From: Gryganskiella cystojenkinii
Lineage: Eukaryota > Mortierellomycota > Mortierellomycetes > Mortierellales > Mortierellaceae
Length of the DNA stretch: 54,970 nt
NCBI GenBank assembly: GCA_015852425.1
Contig: JAAAIG010000028.1
Coordinates: 9,200 to 64,169 of the forward strand
Reading direction: 5' to 3'
This document shows positions 42,157-54,970 of this stretch, piece by piece (the first letter of the stretch is position 1; each line of letters begins with the position of its first letter). The notes below the pieces were generated by a model that was given only the letters and a program-made list of their open reading frames with translations, was not told the DNA's origin and searched no databases. The position numbers were made by a program, and so were the translations under genes.

Positions 42157-45100
42157 TTAGAGAGACATGGGTGTCGATCCTGCTGCTCGCGAAGAAGCAC
42201 CACCGTTCACACGTCCACCGACTGGGATCGCTTGCGAAGAGTGGGAATGATGATAGGGTCGAGGTCGCTCCGGGATCTTGATGGCCGGACTCGAGGCATG
42301 TCCCGAAATGCCGTTGTTTTGGTGAGGAGTAAGTGCATGATGATGATGTTGGTGTTGGTGATGATGAGCGTTGTGATGAGGATGCGAGCTGTTAGGATTA
42401 TAAATAGGGTTTGGTGTCGTGGATCCTGCAGTGACCATACCCCCACCAACGACATCCCCCGATCCCTCTGCAGTCTCGGATGGATCCGTATGACTCTTAT
42501 CTGCATAAAGATCGCCCAGAGAATGCGACTTTTTCACCTTGGACTTGACAAGGTTCTCACATCTCTTCAAAATATCCTTGGATGAAAGATCCGTGGAGGA
42601 CTCGACCAGATCCTGATCACTCAGAATCGAGGACAGATCCATTGGAACGACACAGAACTCGTCCTGGAATTCCAAGAGCCCCATCACGGCCTCAATTGCC
42701 AAGAAGCTTTCGTCCTTTGTCGGATCCTTGGATTTTGAGAACAGGACATTCGGTGTGATAACAGTCGCCAGGTTGTGAAGATCCATCTTGCTTCCAGTTT
42801 CTTCATCAACGTGTGAGAAGGACGCGACCCAACGCAAGAACAGACATATAGCCTCCATACTGTCACGGTTGGCCTTGGGTAAGAGACAGCAAGTCAAATG
42901 CAAGATCATCTTGCGAACCGCCTCGTCCTCGATTTCTGTAAATAACAAGAGTAGTAAATCATTAGTCTTTAACCATAAAAAGGATCCGATCGATAGGGCA
43001 TATGTGTTGCATCGAAAAGTTCTCTTACTCTGAGAGACGACAAAGAGTCGATGGAGTTTAAATGTCAAGAGTGGATCTGGCATGTCGCGCAAAAACTTTT
43101 TAAGCAAGGCAGCAACTTGAACAGGATTATCCTCCGTTAGGCTCACGGCCGAGGGATCCTTGTCAATCGCCTCACTGAGTTCCTTGAGTCGCCGGATATT
43201 ACCGTTCTTTCTGAACACGCCCTCCACTGACATATCTATAATATAAGATGAAGAAAAAGAGGAGCATGGTCGTTTAAACATCAGTCCAAAGCCTCACTAG
43301 CCCCAGATGGAGCCTCGATCCTTATTAACATTTCCGAGGACAACTCTTACCCATATTGCGCATGGCCGAGATACTGTCATCCACAAAACTTGGGATCCTG
43401 ATACGTCCCGGTCCAGCTCCCAGTGCAGAGTCAACACCGTTCCTCTCCACCAGAACCTCCAGTGGTACTCCAAACGTTCCTTCGACTAGATTAAAAAAAA
43501 ATGATTCAAGATGTGAAGGGCAAGCGCGTTAGTAGCGCCTCCTATGTCATTTTTTTTCTGCTGTCTTGATTGCTTTCAACTATACCTTTGGGTTTCTTCT
43601 TGTCCGTCTTTAGACCCTTGACGAACCTGCCCCATAATGTCTGTTTCCGTTGTCCGATCAAATCTAAAAGCTCCTCCAATGTGAAATATTCTGCTACCAC
43701 AGGTGCAAGCGTCAAGACCGCCAGATGCTTCACGATGAACAACTCGAGCGCAGAGAGTTCACTCAGGTATTGGCGTTTTAGATGACGAGGTCCATTCTTG
43801 GTCAAGACCGGCACCGACAGGTGTTGTTGAGACGATGACTTTTTTACTCGAGGACCCGATTGACCACCTGGTCCAAGATTATTGTTGCGCATGGACGGCG
43901 TCGGAGAAATGCCATTGTTTTTGACGTTGATTGTAGCGTTATTGTTCAGGGCTGTGCTAACACGAAGACGTTCCGTAAGATCCGAAAGTGTTGCAGGTGC
44001 ATCTGGACTAGGTCCATCATGACCTTCATCTTCTTCTTCCTGCAAGGCATCAGGGCCCGGCCGCTCATCAATAATCTCAATTTCCAGTGCCGCCGGTTCA
44101 GCCTCCACTAACCCAGCCTCACCTCCTTGTTGTCCACTCGCGCCATTCTCACGAACACTCGGTCCACCTTCTGCTGGGGGTCGCCTCCGTTGATGTTCAA
44201 TAACAGTCTGTCGTCGAGGGATCCTGGCAGAGTTTGAAAGCTTACGATCCAAATGCGTGGACTTGACACGCTTGATATCGCCCAGGTGAATTGTCTCGTA
44301 TTGCCGATTGTCCTCTGAGGAATACGATTTTGACCTGGAATCCTTTCGCATCAACGGCGGTGACAAGGGATCCCCATAAGAGGGTGAAGTCGCCAACTGA
44401 CGAATCCGGTGTTCTTGATCTCCTTCTCCATCTCCTGAAAAATCGAACGATAATAAGCGAGGGGGGAAACAGAAAGAGAAAGGAGAGCAGGGGGCAGGGG
44501 AGGTAATGTGGTCAGTAACAAATATTTGAGAGCTAGCTCACTCAAGGAGATTTTGTTCCGTTTTTTTTTGGTCCCGCTACTAACTTTCTTTTCTACAATT
44601 ACAGAATGAAAAAAAAATCGAATCGTTCTTACCTTTGAGATGTAGCAAATTCTCAAGACGGATGAGCGCGACCCGCAACAAGAATGTATATTGTTCCAAC
44701 TTCGTGACATGTGAGAACCCCGTCTTGGATTCCGGAGTCTTGCACTGTTGACAAAAAACCGACCCGCGGCCTGCATCATACGAGGCATCGTAATAGATTG
44801 AGCTCTGAGGTTTCGCGCAACCAGAGCAAATAAGACATTTCGCATGCCAACGATGATGGTGATCAAACGTAAAACATTCATCCTCAATCGTTACCCTGCA
44901 GGCGAGACAGAGATCCGAGGTCACCTCCGCATCCAGAGTCTTGTTCGCGTGCAAATCATTGTTGCTCAGGTACTTGTCCTTATTCGCCAACTCCATCAAT
45001 TTGTTCAGGAACCGGGCAATCACGACCGTGGAGTTGTATTGGCGTTCCTATTGGGTTGATCATTCAGTAGCAATTAGGATTAAATTTTGTGGAACAATCA

Positions 45101-47325
45101 AACTAGAGTCTTTTTTTTTTTTTTTAGAGTTGCCAGCTGAGTTGCCGCACGCTGGGCAAAATCAATGTTCCGCTGATGGGCGTTAAAAACAGAATATGTG
45201 GAGTAAAAAAAAAAAAAAAAGAGCCAGAAAGAAAGTTCTTGAACCTGTGAACCAAGCAGTCGAACGGGCGAAGATCCTAAAAAAAAATGGCGCCCCAGGG
45301 TTGGTGTTTTTTTTTCCCCCAACTTACCAACTTTAAAGCGCATGTCAACGCAATTCGAATCAAAATCTTGAGATAGTGAGCCAATCCAGTAACCAACGAC
45401 AGCAACTCTTGGGTCATGCCCAACCTCCGGACGCCACTCTCTTGTGTATGCGACAAGAGGGAGAAGAAATTGACAATCTTTTTGCAGAGCATCTTGGCTT
45501 CGCGACCATGTGCCATATCTAATATAAAAAAAATGCCCGAAAAGGAATAGCAAAAGTATCTGTTAGTGTCTAATTGAACAAACATTTGTTTCATTAGAAA
45601 ACTTTTTTTCTTTCTTTCTTTGCGTATCTTACCACTCTTGTCGCCAACCTCGCGCATCTGCGCTTCAAGATCATCAATTGCAGAAAAGAGAATATCAACA
45701 TGAAGGATAAATTTCCCTGCCATCTGAACACCGTCGTAATAGGCCCCGTTCGAGACATGGAGCAACATGTCCGAGATACAACCCGCAGATGATTCTTCAA
45801 ACGCCGAGAGAACCGTCCAGATCTGGTAGACCTTTTCTTCCATCTGCTGTTGAGCCAACTTGAGTTCTGCTGGGGATTTTTGTTCTAAAGGCTGTGATGT
45901 GAGGGTCGTGGTCTCGAGGGGCGAGAGCATCTGGAGTTCTTCAGAGTCCAAACTCGCCTCGCCTGATGCTGCTCCTACTTCTGTTGCTGAAGGCTGATCC
46001 TGACTGTCACCGCCTACGCCTGATGTTGTTCCTGAGGAGACTCCGTGTGTCAAGGATCGCCCCTCATCCTGCGGTGCAAAGGATAACTTTACGTTCCAGA
46101 ACTATGTTTGTTCCCCGAGGGTACAAAAAAAAAGGGATGAACAGAAACCAGTTTAGTCAAACAGAGAAAGTATTAAAAACAGCACGTTGGCAGGTCATGT
46201 CATCATGACAAATAGGGAACAACGGGTAGTGCCCGGCGTTCTCTTTGTTAGTCTCGTATTCTTTGTTTTTTATGTGCTATTGACACACTGTTGTGAGGGG
46301 ATGTGACAAAAAATGGATGTGGAGAAGGAAAGAGTAGAAACCCCAAAACAAAAAAATAAAAAAAGACCGATGTCACCGTTACTCATGGGTGATGGTTCTT
46401 GGGTTCTTTACCTTGTGGATCATATAACACTCTGGGTGCCAATGTTCGTCCTGACTGTTCCTGTTAATCTCGACAAACTGTTTCAGAATCGCGGTTCGGC
46501 AACCGGCACACTTGACCGCATAACAGAGCGAATAATGATAATGACAATAGACTTTTCCTTGGTGTTCATAGTAAGAATCCTGGGGACCAAAGACGGTGGG
46601 GCAAACGGAGCAGGTAAAATGCTCGATATGATACTTGGCATCGAGCGCCGTAATATAGGAACCCCTGAGCGCCCCTCCACAAGAATGACACACAAGGTTC
46701 AGGCGCCGGAAATAGTCGCGCTCACAGAGCGGATATTGTTTTCCATCCGGTTCGGTGATGGGGAAGAACTTGGAAGCGACAATCTGACTGCAATCCTGTT
46801 GTTTCGTATGAATGAGGGTTCGAGAAAGAGGGAGAAAAGAAAATGGAGGGATTGGTGATGTTGAGTACTAATGGAATAAGACCTCCACGGCTTTGACCAT
46901 GACCATGGACTTGACACATGAACACGCTTTTTCGTCCATAAAAAAAAAGGGTCCTCTTTTTTTACCATGCATTTGAAACAGTCGAGATGATAGGTCCCTC
47001 CCAAGGCACGGACAAAGGATCCCTTCATCTGCTGTTCACATTTGCCACACTTTTGAACAGTCGGAGCCAGCTCCGTTGCTGTTGTACTAGTAGTTGTCCC
47101 AGCTGTCGTCGTTGTTGGTGTTGTCTGAATAGGTTGACTTAGCAGTCGAGGTCGGTTCGTCTGTTGGGGGAAGGAAGGGGTTGCCGCCATCAGGTCCCTG
47201 GAAGATCTCCCTGGTGATGGTTGCTGCTGCTGTGTGGCCAAGTCCTGCTGCTGCTGTTGAACAGGAGAGTCCTGTTGAGGAGAGGGGATTGGATGGGGCA
47301 TGGCTGTCAAGGGACTTGCACTCAT
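42157..47325 (-). CDS. LRG1: LIM-domain Rho GTPase-activating protein, LRG1 type
   Basis: Nine exons: 47325-46966, 46795-46412, 46101-45633, 45518-45328, 45047-44633, 44434-43586, 43485-43351, 43235-43029 and 42935-42157, giving 1,262 aa. Such proteins switch off Rho1-type GTPases and limit wall synthesis and polarised growth. Three LIM zinc domains: about 93-150 (CGKCEQQMKGSFVRALGGTY), about 155-225 (CHSCGGALRGSYITALDAKY, ending YMIHKFWNVKLSF), and about 515-575 (CLACRVTIEDECFTFDHHHR). The RhoGAP domain covers about 890-1090 (GTFGVPLEVLVERNG; SVEGVFRKNGNIRRLKEL with the arginine finger; ALLKKFLRDMPDPLLTF; NLATVITPNVL). The N-terminus is Gln/Thr-rich and the C-terminus His/Ser-rich, both probably disordered. 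This LIM3-plus-GAP order fits yeast Lrg1 rather than Rga1/2. The frame is open some way upstream of the chosen ATG, so an extra 5' exon is possible. Confidence 0.92.
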
Positions 47326-47884
47326 AACAGAGGCAGTATTGCCGAGAGAGGAAGAGGAGAAGAAGTTGTCGTTCTGTCCGTCAGAGTAGTCGATATTGTA
47401 TCCAGGATGGTGAAGGATTATTGTTGAAAGAGGAAAGGATAGAAAAATTCAGGTACGGCAAAAGCTGGGTGAAGTTGTAATGATTGTTTTTCAGAAGGTA
47501 AGAAGAGAGAGAGTGAGAAGGGAGAAGGAGGCTGGAGATTCCCGAGGATACAAGGTCAGGCCTATGAATTCGAATGACAAAGATCAGGAACTAGAAAACA
47601 AGAAAAAAGGGAATAAATATTTGTCAGAGAAGGGAGAGGCGGGTTCAGAGGAAGGAGTGATAGAGAAATTAGAGGGGAGGACGGAGTCCGTGGGTTCGCC
47701 ATGCTGTGCCTGAGCATGGTCGATTGTCTTTTGTTTAATAAACATGAAATAAAACAACGTGGTGATTTGCTCAGTGAAAGTACATTGAGCGGGTCCACGA
47801 TGAGTAATATTAAACATTGTCAAGGAGGTCGGCGGAGGAGGAGTGAGGAGTAGAGAAGAGTACCGTAAGAGGGAGTTGGGCGGC

Positions 47885-47906
47885 TGTGTGTGTGTGTGTG
47901 TGTGTG
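47885..47906 (+). repeat. (GT)11 microsatellite
   Basis: Uninterrupted GT dinucleotides (22 nt) in the promoter-side region of the LIM-RhoGAP gene, about 560 nt upstream of its ATG. Confidence 0.92.
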
Positions 47907-48807
47907 TTTATATTATATGTCAGAAGAGACGATAAAAAAGGTGTCGGTTTTCAGTTTTTGCTGTTATGCTGTTCGACGAAGGGCAACTCACCCATGCAAA
48001 AAAAGTGAAGGTAATGAGGCGAAGAAGAGAGAGCCAATATCGGTTTGACAGGGAGATTTTTTGGCAGGGGTAGAGAATTGAGAGGAGAGGAGGAGGAGGG
48101 TTGATGAGAACGAAAAAAATAAGGAAGAATGAGAGGCGTGGAGGGTTGGAATTCGATCGAGGGAAGAGGAACGAACGAAGGGAAGGAAGGGAAGGTGAAG
48201 GTGGACAATGTGGTGGAGAAGAAAAAAGCGACTGAGTGTCGTTGGATAAAAAAAAATAAAAGGAGAGCGCTGCTCATCGGCGAAGGAAGAGAATGCTGAG
48301 CATTGTTGAGAGGGATTGCTAGAAAATAGACAGATGGGACCCCGCCCTGACTGGGAGGAAAAAATGCAGCTTTTCTGCTGCTTGATGGAATGAACCGTGA
48401 TGAGAAAAAAGAGGTCGAAGAAAGGGAGAGACAATCAACCCCTTTGTCTCTCACGTTACAACCGTGCATGTGGATGTGAAATGACCATCTGACACCATCA
48501 CGCACAGGTTTGAACGCGTTCTGGGAGGGAATGAAAAAAAGTCAATCTGTCAGTCAGGAACAACAAAGACGTACACACGCGCGTGCAGTTCTTGTCTCAT
48601 AAAGACATTTTTTCTATCAAAGGAAAACAACATCGTCAACAAGAACAGCAAACCCAAAAGAAAAAAGGGATGGTATGTACAGGCTGACACGCCAAAATAA
48701 CAAACACATCCTCCCTGGGTTAGGCGCGTTACTGTTTTGTTGTCTTTCTGTTCATTTTTCTATGGTCCAGACTAGCAAGATACTCAATTAAAAAAAAGAA
48801 CTCAGAC

Positions 48808-48837
48808 GCTGTCAAATGCTGTCAAATGCTGTCAAAT
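48808..48837 (+). repeat. Three 10-bp tandem units GCTGTCAAAT
   Basis: Three perfect tandem copies spaced exactly 10 bp, about one helical turn. Each contains TGTCA, the reverse complement of the TGACA core known for TALE-class homeodomain proteins. Binding is a possibility only. Confidence 0.8.
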
Positions 48838-49304
48838 GTCGCCTGGCTGGCTCAGAAATATCAACCAAAACAAATCAAAACGTCAGGAAACGGTATCAAC
48901 ATGCCCAGTGCCACACAGGATGTCGTGGTACTCCCAAGAGAATACTTGACAGCATTCACCCACTCGTCTGAACGCCAAAAATTCTGAACCAAAAACATGT
49001 CCGAGTCTGAGAGCATCCAAAAACAGGACTCGGCAATCGTTCCCAGGCTCTCTTTCACTCTCTCTCCTCCTCTCTTTTCAACAAAAAAAAGGTTTCAACG
49101 GTACCTCCGCCGTTCTTGTTTTACATCATGTAGTTCGGCCATATTGTTAGTCAGTCAATTCGTCAAGTCAAATGAATAAAAGAAGAAAAAAGGTCAGTAG
49201 CTTTTGGTCAGTAGTGTAACTCGACATGACTGCTATAGGTTTTAATACAATGTGGTTTTGTTGTCTTGTCTTTCCATTCCTCTCGCTGTCTTTCCTCCTT
49301 CCTC

Positions 49305-51825
<2,521 letters not shown>

Positions 51826-52262
51826 TGGTGAGCTCAGAGTTGAGCTCGGAAAGGAAAGAACTGGCAAGCTCTGATGCTCTGCCAGACAACGGTTCGCTCC
51901 TGGAATGATTTGGGTCTATTAGCAGATGAAACAAAAAACAAGGGTTAAAACAACACATTGGTGCTGATTCCTGATCAAGACAGGACTCTTGGGTAGGGTA
52001 TCATCCTGCAAATCAAAACGCGGACTCGAGTTCTAATGGTCGGGTGCACCGACATACCCATGGCGAAGTTGATTGGTTGTGAGAAGTGAGTGATGAATGA
52101 AAAAGAAATGAAATTGAAAGAGAGCCTGACAATTAGCATTCAGCAGCTTCGAGGGGGCAACCAGCGCCCAGTCCACTTTTGTTGTTTCGGTGGCTTTGCT
52201 ATTTTATCAGTCAAACTCGAATTTTTGACCAGTTTATTTTGCTCCGCATAATTTCCATCTCT
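51826..52262 (-). promoter_or_regulatory. Promoter and 5' leader region of U2AF65
   Basis: 437 nt between the MTQ2 stop and the U2AF65 ATG, same strand. It has an ATG at 52061 whose fourth base is followed by GTATGT, hence a probable leader intron with acceptors near 51883 (GGCAG) or 51871 (ATCAG). Depending on acceptor, the upstream ATG opens a short upstream frame that stops or an N-terminal extension in frame with MGSGEK. Confidence 0.45.
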
Positions 52263-53544
52263 TTATGGTGACCTGACAAACTTGAGGATGAAGAGCTTCT
52301 CACGGCCAGCCAGGCGCGTCTTGACCACCTATGAGAGTAACAAAAAGAAAGAGAGAGAGAGAACAGCTTATTTAGACAGTTATGTCTGGGGCCATAAATA
52401 ACAGCCACCATCCCAAAACAATGCAGTCTGTACATACACTCGAATCGAAACCATCGTTCTTCATAATCTCGCGTATCTCGTCTGGTTTGTTCTCGTTGAC
52501 GACGACCATATAAAAGACACCTTTTGGTGACAAAAGACGCTGTAAGGCAAAACAAATGACAAAAAGAGTGGAAAGTCAGTCTCGGTGAACAAAATCCCAC
52601 ATTACACCCTCTCCTTGACAGAGCCGCCAACTCACCTTCACAAAAGGCAAAAACTCGTCAATGACCTCGCGTCCGTCAATGCCTCCTGCCCATGCTGCTT
52701 CTACGGAATGTGATCCGACTTCCTCTGAGGGGGTGAGCACATAAGGAGGATTGAAGTACATAAGATCGATCTGCCCCTCCAGCCTTGGGAGCAATGCCGT
52801 CGTCAAATGTGTCTCCACAACCTCGGCTGTCAGCTATTCGATATTCGATATAGAAAATAAAGTCAGAAATCCCATCCATCACTCTAAAGCGTAACTACCT
52901 ATCCACGTATCCACGATTCGATTCAATACTTCGTTCTGCTTTGCTGTTCCTTGTGTTGCCCTGGCAGCCTTGGGGTTGATGTCTGTGCAGTATTTCACTA
53001 GAGAGAGGGTGATGTCGATAATTATCAAAAGTGATTAGCATCTATTGCCATGATCTTTCTCTGGTTTCCAGTGCGCCCTTGATTTTTTAGGTTCTTGAGG
53101 CTTACGGCAGCTGCTCTCCCCAAGGATCTTGCCCACGAACGCAGTGACACAGCCTGATCCAGATCTATGGCGAAAATGACCAAAAGAACGCGAAAGTTAG
53201 ACATTTGATGATAAAAAATGGGATCCTCTGAATTGAGGAGCTGAGAGGCAGCAATAGTACGAACAAAGCCTTACCCAACTTCCAATGAGATTGTGGGGTT
53301 CAGATCCTTCAGGAACGGTACTTCATCCTCGAACGCATCCAGGAACAGGAACGTGTCCTCTGGTAAGGGCCAAGTAACACAAGGTTAAACAAGAAGATGT
53401 AAGTCTCGTTTATCCTGGACAACTTGTGTCTTTTTATCCGAGTGCTCCATTTACATTATGAGCATGGTGAGTATTACCGGCAGGTTCGTAAATGAATTCG
53501 TAGTCTTTCTTTTTGAGGTGCGAGAGATCTGGTGTTGGCAGCAT
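52263..53544 (-). CDS. MTQ2: eRF1 glutamine methyltransferase catalytic subunit
   Basis: Seven exons: 53544-53478, 53359-53275, 53164-53106, 52997-52899, 52826-52636, 52539-52438 and 52328-52263, giving 222 aa (human N6AMT1 is of similar size). With its partner Trm112 the enzyme methylates the Gln of the GGQ motif in release factor eRF1. Landmarks: YEFIYEPAEDTFLFLDAFE, the SAM-binding LEVGSGSGCVTAFVGKILG, CTDINPKAARAT, the substrate-binding FNPPY (about 128-132), EEVGSHSVEAAWAGGIDGRE and the end REKLFILKFVRSP. The acceptor of exon 5 is taken at GACAG (52827), not the nearer ATAG, because only that keeps the frame. Exon 6 ends at AGT|GTATGT for the same reason. The start (MLPTPDLSHL) is shared with a divergent promoter region. 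Confidence 0.93.
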
Positions 53545-53841
53545 GATTGAATGGCGACGGTGGAAGATGAATGATCAGAGAACGAAGAGAGCTTTGAAAT
53601 ATTTTTTTCATTCGAGGTCCGTCCATGTGCAGTCCCCAAGCTGGTCCGTGCTCGTCTTTATTGACAACCTTTTTTTTTTTTTTTTCTTTTGTTCCCGGCG
53701 AACAGAGAATTCATTCATTCATTCATTCATTCATTCATTCATTCCAATTCATTATTACATGTGCGGCACTCTTTCGTCTCTTTCTCTCCCCAACACACCT
53801 CTTCTCTTTCTTCATCGCCTCTTCTCCTCCGACAGTGAGAA
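53545..53841. promoter_or_regulatory. Bidirectional promoter region, MTQ2 / downstream gene
   Basis: Start codons of MTQ2 (minus) and the next gene (plus) are 297 nt apart. Contents: a T run at 53669-53686, an (ATTC)n array and a C/T-rich leader just before the plus-strand ATG. Confidence 0.6.
53708..53744 (+). repeat. (ATTC)n microsatellite
   Basis: About nine ATTC units without interruption. This is the complement of the GAAT motif found in the GUCD1-like/MLH1 promoter region, and it likewise lies between two divergent genes. Confidence 0.93.
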
Positions 53842-54861
53842 ATGTTGTTGACCTTAAAGAACGTCGCCAGGAACGTCCAGGACCGAGCTGTCCACGAACC
53901 CTTTCGAGACAATGTCAGAGTCTACCTCGACTCACTCCCTGAACGCGCCTCTGCATTCATTCGTGTCCCCTTTCCACCCACCACCTGGACCATCCCGGAC
54001 GAGTTTGTTGTCCCCGTCACTGCGATCAACACGGTCCAGGCACCGTTCATGACCAAAAGACAACTTCAAAAATGTAAAGCCGAACAGCCTCGCCTTCCTG
54101 TCCGCTTCACCGTCTTCATGGATGAAAACAAACCACTTATCCCACGACCGCAACCACAATCGAGTCCCTTGCAGCAATCACAGCATACTACTCGTACTAC
54201 TTCTCGACAAATTCTTCAACCGCAGCAAAGCGAATCGCGCCAGGAACTCGCCTCGTCATCGTCACAGCAACCGCAACGACGACGGCGAAGACGGCAGCTT
54301 CCACTGTCTCAGTCTTATCATCATCAACAGCAACAGCAACAACAGTCCCAGTCAGAACAACAACTGCGCCGCCCGACCCTAGATTTGTCGAACTGCCTTG
54401 ACCAGTCGTCGCTGATAGCAGCCATAGCAGCGCACTATAAACCGCCTGTGTCCGAGGCGGCACTTTGTCCAACTCCTTCTACATCCGGACCATTACACAC
54501 TTCGACGTCCATGATGTCGCGCAGCAAGGCTTTCCCCAAATGGAACGACGATCCTGTAGATGTGAACGAAGTAGAACTGGCATGGGCGATTGAGGACCTA
54601 GTCATCCACCATGCACCTTTGTCCCCAGCAGAACTAGATGCACCCAGGTCTCCGAATGCGACACCGAGGCGCAATATCCACCGAAGGCGAAAGAATCATG
54701 CACCTTGTTCTCCACCTCCTGTTCTTCCTTCTCTTGATTCTCCGTCTCGGAATCTCAAAGAGTACGACATTTTGGACCCTAACCGGAATCATGCTCATCA
54801 TCCTCAAGGTGTAAACGAGGATAGTCCCCCGGAAGGTAGATCTCTATTTTTCCTTATTTGA
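53842..54861 (+). CDS. Unrecognised protein, probably continuing past the window
   Basis: A frame of 339 aa from ATG 53842 to a stop at 54861. I do not recognise it. The first 90 residues look folded and protein-like: LTLKNVARNVQDRAVHEPFR, NVRVYLDSLPERASAF, PPTTWTIPDEFVVPVTAINT and FMTKRQLQKCKAEQPRLPVR. The rest is disordered, Gln/Pro/Ser-rich with poly-Gln encoded by CAA/CAG runs and His/Arg patches. MLLTLKNVARNVQ could be a short amphipathic presequence-like start, but it has too little evidence to call. A donor-like GTAGAT follows GAA G at 54835, so the final residues (RSLFFLI) are likely intron and the real gene would continue beyond the window. It is divergent from MTQ2. Confidence 0.6.
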   Translation: MLLTLKNVARNVQDRAVHEPFRDNVRVYLDSLPERASAFIRVPFPPTTWTIPDEFVVPVTAINTVQAPFMTKRQLQKCKAEQPRLPVRFTVFMDENKPLIPRPQPQSSPLQQSQHTTRTTSRQILQPQQSESRQELASSSSQQPQRRRRRRQLPLSQSYHHQQQQQQQSQSEQQLRRPTLDLSNCLDQSSLIAAIAAHYKPPVSEAALCPTPSTSGPLHTSTSMMSRSKAFPKWNDDPVDVNEVELAWAIEDLVIHHAPLSPAELDAPRSPNATPRRNIHRRRKNHAPCSPPPVLPSLDSPSRNLKEYDILDPNRNHAHHPQGVNEDSPPEGRSLFFLI

Positions 54862-54946
54862 TTTTTTGTTAATACTATGACAATTAAATAGACTCTTTGT
54901 GGAACAGAATTTATTTTAACAAAGCATGGCATGCTCTCTTTTGTTA

Positions 54947-54970
54947 TTTTTTTTTTTTTTTTTTTTTTTT
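54947..54970 (+). repeat. Poly-T at the window end
   Basis: 24 or more consecutive T reach the last base. As at the N gap in MLH1, such a run may mark a sequence-assembly break. Confidence 0.9.

Larger units (their letters stand above)
47326..49304. other. Long intergenic region, LIM-RhoGAP promoter side
   Basis: Almost 2 kb between two minus-strand genes. From 47480 to 48450 the plus strand is strongly G/A-rich, so the strand of the RhoGAP gene has a long C/T-rich promoter or leader. It holds a (GT)n microsatellite (47885-47906) and three phased TGTCAAA motifs (48808-48837). Reading frames here are low-complexity; none is called. Confidence 0.55.

Noticed and set aside
47480..48505. Ser/Phe-rich minus-strand frames upstream of the LIM-RhoGAP gene
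   Set aside because: Composition is that of translated C/T-rich promoter DNA; several frames are open at once and none has motif-like sequence.
53701..53760. Possible CRISPR-like short repeat array
   Set aside because: It is a 4-bp microsatellite without spacers, in a eukaryotic context.

Overview
The window looks like nuclear DNA of an early-diverging filamentous fungus, most likely a Mucoromycota member of the Mortierella type. Genes are dense and many are rich in short GT-AG introns (often 60-250 nt with GTAAGT or GTATGT donors). Intergenic DNA is T/A-run rich. F-box and ribonuclease-inhibitor-type LRR proteins of the kind expanded in Mortierellaceae are present, together with fungus-wide single-copy genes. 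The lineage is an inference from this style; no rRNA or other marker is present. I rebuilt gene models by hand from splice sites, reading-frame phase and family conservation. Each multi-exon model below closes in frame.

Layout. 1-5.6 kb: the 3' part of a large coiled-coil repeat protein (+), convergent with an F-box protein (-). 5.8-12.4 kb (-): a TUG/ASPSCR1-type UBX protein, then the mitochondrial pyruvate dehydrogenase E2. 13.3-15.3 kb (-): a GPI-anchored protein resembling bacterial substrate-binding proteins. 15.9-21.5 kb: a GUCD1-like protein (-) sharing a 408-nt promoter region with MLH1 (+); an assembly gap lies in an MLH1 intron. 21.6-25.1 kb (-): a NUDT19-like Nudix hydrolase and a RAD51D-type recombinase paralogue. 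25.1-27.7 kb: a long gene-free stretch before a 1,699-aa disordered protein (27.7-33.3 kb, +). 33.9-35.2 kb (-): an F-box-like protein with 12 nearly regular LRRs. 36.0-37.2 kb: an accessory patch with a dead pogo/Tigger-type transposase fragment and a ~253-bp tandem duplication. 37.5-39.4 kb (+): an uncharacterised fungal-expansion protein. 39.8-41.7 kb (-): TMEM164. 42.2-47.3 kb (-): LRG1-type LIM-RhoGAP. 49.3-51.8 kb (-): the splicing factor U2AF65. 52.3-53.5 kb (-): the eRF1 methyltransferase MTQ2. 53.8 kb to the end (+): an unrecognised protein, possibly incomplete.

Most genes are unrelated housekeeping functions: mitochondrial acetyl-CoA supply, mismatch repair, recombination, splicing, translation termination, Rho signalling and lipid remodelling. 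MLH1 and RAD51D, two DNA repair genes, lie within 7 kb, but nothing shows that they are co-regulated. The points most worth a second look are an extreme pyrimidine tract in an intron of the U2AF65 gene itself, an alternative mitochondrial presequence in the E2 gene, predicted dual mitochondrial/peroxisomal signals on the Nudix hydrolase, and a GPI-anchored binding-protein-like gene.
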